Assembly: GCA_964363305.1 (NCBI GenBank)
Contig: CAYIHX010000008.1
Span: 38,179 to 102,178, forward strand
Origin: CAYIHX01 sp964363305
GTDB taxonomy: Bacteria > Bdellovibrionota > UBA1018
Direction: 5' to 3'
DNA length: 64,000 bases
The notes beneath the pieces are model-generated. The model was given only the letters and a program-made list of their open reading frames with translations, was not told the origin of the DNA and did not search any database. The translations under genes and the position numbers were made by a program. Below, one piece after another: positions 60,505-64,000 of this stretch. The number at the start of each line of letters is the position of its first letter. Position 1 is the stretch's first letter.

Positions 60505-61344
60505 ATGTCTGGAAAAAGTAAGCCTGACATCTTTCGCTACCATGATTACCGGCAGTACTTGAAAGACTGGTTCGCCTTCTGCAAGGCGGACCAGTCTTCG
60601 CTTTCGCTCCGGAAAGTCGCGGAAAAGGCTGGGATGTCCGTGAGTGGTCTTTCAATGGTCCTTTCGGGCAGTCGCAGCCTTTCAGGAAAAATGCTGGGTC
60701 GGCTGGCCCCTTCCTTGGGGCTTCATCGCAGAGAATCGGACTTTCTGGAGATCCTGATCCTCTTGGGGAACGCGAAAAATCAAGGTGAACGGGTGACTGC
60801 ATTTGAACGACTGAACGAGTTCAGGGTCTATCGCAACCGCAACGAGAAGGAAGCCGAAGTTTTTCGCTATTTACGGCATTGGTACTACGTCGCGATCCGA
60901 GAGATGGCCTCGCTCCCGGGATTCAAGGCCGATCCCGCCTGGATTCGGCCCCGGCTTCAATTTCAGGTTTCGTCGAGCGAGATCGAAAGCGCGCTCAAAT
61001 TTTTGATCCAGCATCGGTACCTCGAACTGATGCCGGATGGCACGGTCTGCCCTCCGAGCAAGGCGCTTGATTGCCTGGGGGGGGTCTATAAGATGGCGCT
61101 GAGTCAGTTTCATCACGAGATGCTTGCGCTTGCTGGGAGATCGATCGAGCGGGTCCCGCCCGAGAAGCGAAATCTGCTGGGTTACACATTGGTCGTGAAC
61201 GCGGAAAAATTTGCGAAGGTTCAGCATTTGCTGTCCCAGGTGTACGATGAAATCAGAAGCGTCGGGCAAGAAGGCAACGAGGGGGGGGCGGACGAAGCGG
61301 TTTACCATCTTGAGTTGGCTTTTTTTCCGCTAACGAAGGTGTGA
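60505..61344 (+). CDS. TIGR02147-family regulator-like protein 2
   Basis: 279 residues. IFRYHDYRQYLKDWFAFCKADQSSLSLRKVAEKAGMSVSGLSMVLSGSRSLSGKMLGRLAPSLGL is the family's HTH opening; SEIESALKFLIQHRYLELMPDG is the second winged helix. It lies 30 bp after one lipoprotein gene and 4 bp before its paralogue, so it is in their operon. Targets unknown; probably regulates the operon. Confidence 0.85.
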   Translation: MSGKSKPDIFRYHDYRQYLKDWFAFCKADQSSLSLRKVAEKAGMSVSGLSMVLSGSRSLSGKMLGRLAPSLGLHRRESDFLEILILLGNAKNQGERVTAFERLNEFRVYRNRNEKEAEVFRYLRHWYYVAIREMASLPGFKADPAWIRPRLQFQVSSSEIESALKFLIQHRYLELMPDGTVCPPSKALDCLGGVYKMALSQFHHEMLALAGRSIERVPPEKRNLLGYTLVVNAEKFAKVQHLLSQVYDEIRSVGQEGNEGGADEAVYHLELAFFPLTKV

Positions 61345-61348
61345 CGAT

Positions 61349-62038
61349 ATGAAAATATCCATGAAATTCATGAAGAGAAGCCCATTTTTAAAAGTCGCTT
61401 TTCTGCTTTTGCTTTCTTGTTCGGTGCCCTGGGTCGGCGGGGGCGGATGTGGGGGCGGCACGGGAACCGGCAACCCTCTCGTGCTTCAGGCGGCGCCGTT
61501 GGCGGGGCCTCATTCGGCGGCGTTGCGTTCCGAGCCGTGGCTGATGGCTTTCATGGATCTCGTGCTCGGAGTGCGTCAGGCGTTCGCCGCGGTCTCGTCA
61601 TTCACGTCGTTCAAGCTGTGCAACGACACGTTGGTGATGACGGACGTCAATGGCAACCCGATCGCGATTGACGGCGTCACGTTGCATGAGGGGCTAGGCG
61701 TTCTCACCTTCAGCCCTACGATTGAAACGCCCATGACGCTTGCGTCGCCTGGAATCGCGGCTGGCGTCGAGATCAAAGAGATCCATGTGACCTCGGCCGT
61801 TAGCGCTTCGCTTTGCCCGGGCTTCAGTGATGCGGTTGAATTTGATCCGGGCACGGGCCCGATTCATATTTCTCAAAACACCGCCTTCAGGTTTTCCTTC
61901 GCGACGCCCATGGTGATTACCGGATCTGCGCAGACTCTTACGCTTCTTTTCGGGCAAATCGTCAATGGTATGGTCGCTCTGGGCGGCACTCTCGATAACG
62001 CGACGATTCAGACCGTCAATGTCGGGCAGGCCCAGTAG
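61349..62038 (+). CDS. Exported protein, paralogue 2
   Basis: 229 residues. Signal FLLLLSCSVPWVGGGGCGGGTG (Cys-rich, lipoprotein-like). Then the same domain as paralogue 1, about half the residues identical by eye (FAAVSSFTSFKLCNDTLVMTD, IKEIHVTSAVSASLCPGFSDAVEFDPGTG, LLFGQIVNGMVALGG). The duplication flanks the regulator. Confidence 0.75.
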   Translation: MKISMKFMKRSPFLKVAFLLLLSCSVPWVGGGGCGGGTGTGNPLVLQAAPLAGPHSAALRSEPWLMAFMDLVLGVRQAFAAVSSFTSFKLCNDTLVMTDVNGNPIAIDGVTLHEGLGVLTFSPTIETPMTLASPGIAAGVEIKEIHVTSAVSASLCPGFSDAVEFDPGTGPIHISQNTAFRFSFATPMVITGSAQTLTLLFGQIVNGMVALGGTLDNATIQTVNVGQAQ

Positions 62039-62047
62039 GGGGTGCCC

Positions 62048-62752
62048 ATGCGCTACGAAACCCGCCAGTCTCTCGAACATTTTGGTGCCGTCGAGTTGCG
62101 GGTCGAAGCCCTGGCGAGCCTCGATCGGACGATCGATCTTCTATTCGAGGAGTTAAAAAAATCGGGTGATGAGCGCCTGCTTGAGGATCTTTGCCCTTAT
62201 TTTGGCAAAGTCTGGCCGGCGGCGCGAGGGTTGGTCGAATGCCTCGGCGAACTGCCTGGGGAGGAGCTACACGGAAAACGGGTTCTCGAGGTGGGTTGCG
62301 GCTTGGCGTTGCCGTCCCTGGTCCTCGCGCAGCGGGGCGCGAAGGTCACCGCGACGGATTTTCACCCGGACGTCCCATGGTTTTTGGCGAGGAATCAGCA
62401 GGCGAACGGTCTCGACAACCTCATCGATTATCTCGCGCTCGATTGGCGAAAAAGCGATCGACCGCCCGTCGCCTGGGATCTGATTGTCGGAAGCGATATT
62501 CTCTATGAGAAGCAGCACTCGGGTGAGGTCGCTGAGGCACTTCATAGCCTGAGCGGTCCAAGTACGACCCTCTACATCGGCGATCCGGGTCGGCCGTATT
62601 TGCAGGGCTTCGCGGATGAGATGGTGCAACGCGGCTGGCGGCTGGAGACCAAAGTCTTTCGGGTGCCGGACCCTCCTGATCTTTCGCCTCTCCCGAGGGA
62701 GATCCCCTGGAAAGATGTTTTTGTTTTAGTCTTTCGCGGGGGGCGGCGGTAA
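62048..62752 (+). CDS. METTL21-like protein methyltransferase
   Basis: 234 residues from ATG 62048 (GTG 62042 also possible). SAM motif I VLEVGCGLALPS (79-90), VWPAARGL before it, ATDFHPDVPWFLARNQQANG, and DLIVGSDILYE as motif IV. This order is that of METTL21/FAM86-type lysine methyltransferases and small-molecule relatives. Substrate unknown. Confidence 0.8.
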   Translation: MRYETRQSLEHFGAVELRVEALASLDRTIDLLFEELKKSGDERLLEDLCPYFGKVWPAARGLVECLGELPGEELHGKRVLEVGCGLALPSLVLAQRGAKVTATDFHPDVPWFLARNQQANGLDNLIDYLALDWRKSDRPPVAWDLIVGSDILYEKQHSGEVAEALHSLSGPSTTLYIGDPGRPYLQGFADEMVQRGWRLETKVFRVPDPPDLSPLPREIPWKDVFVLVFRGGRR

Positions 62753-62763
62753 GGCAGTGGAGC

Positions 62764-63639
62764 ATGGATTCATTGTCACCCATCGAAAACATCTCTTTTT
62801 ATCGCTTCGTTCGAATTGAATCCAACCGCCTGCCTTCCCTTCGCGCGGAGCTCAAGGAGGTCTGCCTTCGTCATGGCCTTCGCGGAAGCATCTTGCTCAG
62901 CACGGAAGGAATCAATGGATTCATCGCGGGCCTCCCTGGGCAGCTCGCCCAGCTGAAAGATTTTCTTCATGCTGATCCGCATTTTCCGGGGCTCGATTTC
63001 AAAATCAGTTTCTCGGCGACGATTCCTTTTCGCCGAATGCTCGTGAAGCTGAAAAAAGAGATTATTCCGATGGGCCGCGAGTCGATCGACCCGCCAAAAA
63101 TGACGGCCCCCCGTCTGGAGCCGGAAGAACTCAAGCGTTGGCTCGATGAGGGACGGCCTGTTCATCTACTCGATACGAGAAACGAGTTTGAGATCAGCCT
63201 GGGCACCTTTCGAGGCGCGCGCTCCTTGGGTTTAAAAACCTTTCGCGAGTTCACCGCTCGTCTGGAGAAGGAAAAGGAAGCGTTGGCTGGCGTGCCGACC
63301 GTGATGTTCTGCACCGGTGGCATTCGCTGCGAGAAGGCCGGGGCGCTCGCGCTCGAACTGGGGATGACGGAGGTCTACCAGCTCGAGGGGGGCATTCTTC
63401 GTTACTTTGAGAAGGTAGGAGGCGCGCATTACGATGGTGGCTGTTTCGTCTTTGATCGGCGAGTGGCGCTTGATCCGGCGCTTCAGCCCACGGGTGACGT
63501 CCTTTGTTATGGGTGTCGAACCGTCTTGAAGACGAACGATCTCGATTCGCCTCTGTACCACAAGGGGGAGAGCTGTCCCCATTGCGCCTCTAGTTCTGGT
63601 TCTGGGCCTTCTGGTACGACTGAATCTCGCGTCGGCTAG
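62764..63639 (+). CDS. trhO: tRNA U34 hydroxylase TrhO (rhodanese-type)
   Basis: 291 residues. N-terminal acylphosphatase-like segment (LRGSILLSTEGINGFIAG), then a rhodanese domain with the catalytic CTGGIRCEKAG (Cys183, Cys189). TrhO forms 5-hydroxyuridine at tRNA position 34. C-terminal CYGCRTVLKTND and CPHCASSS suggest a zinc end. The last 50 bases are convergent overlap with the response regulator gene. Confidence 0.88.
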   Translation: MDSLSPIENISFYRFVRIESNRLPSLRAELKEVCLRHGLRGSILLSTEGINGFIAGLPGQLAQLKDFLHADPHFPGLDFKISFSATIPFRRMLVKLKKEIIPMGRESIDPPKMTAPRLEPEELKRWLDEGRPVHLLDTRNEFEISLGTFRGARSLGLKTFREFTARLEKEKEALAGVPTVMFCTGGIRCEKAGALALELGMTEVYQLEGGILRYFEKVGGAHYDGGCFVFDRRVALDPALQPTGDVLCYGCRTVLKTNDLDSPLYHKGESCPHCASSSGSGPSGTTESRVG

Positions 63640-64000
63640 CCAGGAGCGCGAGAAGGTCAGATTTCATCTGCTTGCGCTTGTCGGCTTGGCCAGAGGTTTG
63701 AAGGTGCTCCTCGATCGTGGCGAAGTGATAGAGCATCATCCGGGTGGCGCGGTCGATCAGTTTCATCGTTCGGCACTTTTTGGCGGCCATGTTCGCGGTA
63801 GAAATAATATCGGCGGTACGGAATGGTTTCTCGATCGCGCCGCTGAGGCCGTGCTGCAGCGCCTGGGTCAGGTCTTGGCGAGTCAGCTTGCCGCTGACGA
63901 AGATGACGGGTACGTCTGGATCGGCCTTCTGCATGGCCTTGAGGACGTCCCAGCCGGGGGCCGCCGGGATGGGCATATCCGTGGCGAGGCCCACGGGGGT
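63590..64000 (-). CDS. Response regulator receiver domain, cut by window end
   Basis: The frame is open to the right edge. DMPIPAAPGWDVLKAMQKADPDVPVIFVSG and LSGAIEKPFRTADIISTA are the end of a CheY-like receiver (Ser of the SG turn, Lys of EKPF). A helical tail of ~45 residues follows with no output domain. The phosphorylated Asp lies at or just beyond the visible start. Confidence 0.75.
   Translation of the reverse strand, partial: TPVGLATDMPIPAAPGWDVLKAMQKADPDVPVIFVSGKLTRQDLTQALQHGLSGAIEKPFRTADIISTANMAAKKCRTMKLIDRATRMMLYHFATIEEHLQTSGQADKRKQMKSDLLALLASRREIQSYQKAQNQN

Noticed and set aside
1..64000. CRISPR array, rRNA or tRNA genes
   Set aside because: No regularly spaced direct repeats and no recognisable tRNA cloverleaf or rRNA sequence noticed; a covariance search (tRNAscan-SE, Infernal) would be decisive.

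Overview
The window looks like chromosomal DNA of a GC-rich Bdellovibrionota (Bdellovibrio/Oligoflexia-like) or related delta-type bacterium. The evidence is two regulators of the TIGR02147 type, many exported proteins and lipoproteins without clear homologues, GYF-domain and outer-membrane beta-barrel proteins, an Agl/Glt-like (Myxococcus gliding-type) envelope gene cluster, and a gingipain-like surface protein with a MYXO-CTERM-like tail. This is inference from protein families; there is no rRNA gene here. One assembly gap (10 N, 28680-28689) interrupts the window.

Layout. 1-11 kb is mostly ordinary chromosome: 3' end of a FadD-type acyl-CoA ligase, a tiny exported Cys/Lys-rich protein, a DsbA-like lipoprotein operon with KdsD, two exported unknowns, a HEAT-like/coiled-coil pair, an inositol-monophosphatase/class IV aminotransferase pair, and HflX. 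10.9-23.4 kb holds the most unusual locus. One strand carries an HPr-kinase-like ATPase, a Sec11-like S26 protease, a nucleotidyltransferase, a 2480-residue gingipain-like (C25) surface protein and a flavoprotein, nearly all overlapping. Diverging from it is a PqqD-like carrier/RRE protein fused by overlap to a radical-SAM/SPASM enzyme. It resembles the HPr-rel/PqqD modules of exosortase-type systems, but no precursor peptide is visible.

24.9-31.4 kb is an accessory island: a Fic-fold protein whose catalytic His is Gln, preceded by three palindromic operators; a TIGR02147 regulator with a co-expressed exported protein; mobile mystery proteins B and A (an active-looking Fic plus a HTH); a REP-type Y1 transposase (RAYT); and a MazE/PemI-like antitoxin whose toxin partner has lost its core. 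31.4-38.3 kb returns to metabolism and envelope genes: an exported barrel-like protein, GTP-dependent PEP carboxykinase, an SLT-LysM lytic transglycosylase, and a GYF protein coupled to an outer-membrane barrel.

38.4-44.5 kb is a 2022-residue lipoprotein built of ASH-like repeats followed by RCC1-like repeats. After a HEPN-MNT pair, 45.4-55.1 kb is one tightly coupled operon of a TolQ/ExbB-like motor protein, two TolR/ExbD-like proteins, TPR proteins, an AgmX/PglI-type TonB-like protein and a GYF protein. The gene content and coupling suggest a proton-driven, envelope-spanning machine of the Agl/Glt type.

55-64 kb carries small exported proteins, an HNH endonuclease, DNA polymerase IV, a pair of paralogous exported lipoproteins flanking a second TIGR02147 regulator, a METTL21-like methyltransferase, TrhO and a partial response regulator. 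Two copies of a hairpin element with near-identical 25-27 bp termini (5216-5301 and 45230-45350) and two copies of a GGTGTCAGACACC palindrome are dispersed repeats that could be partners of the RAYT.
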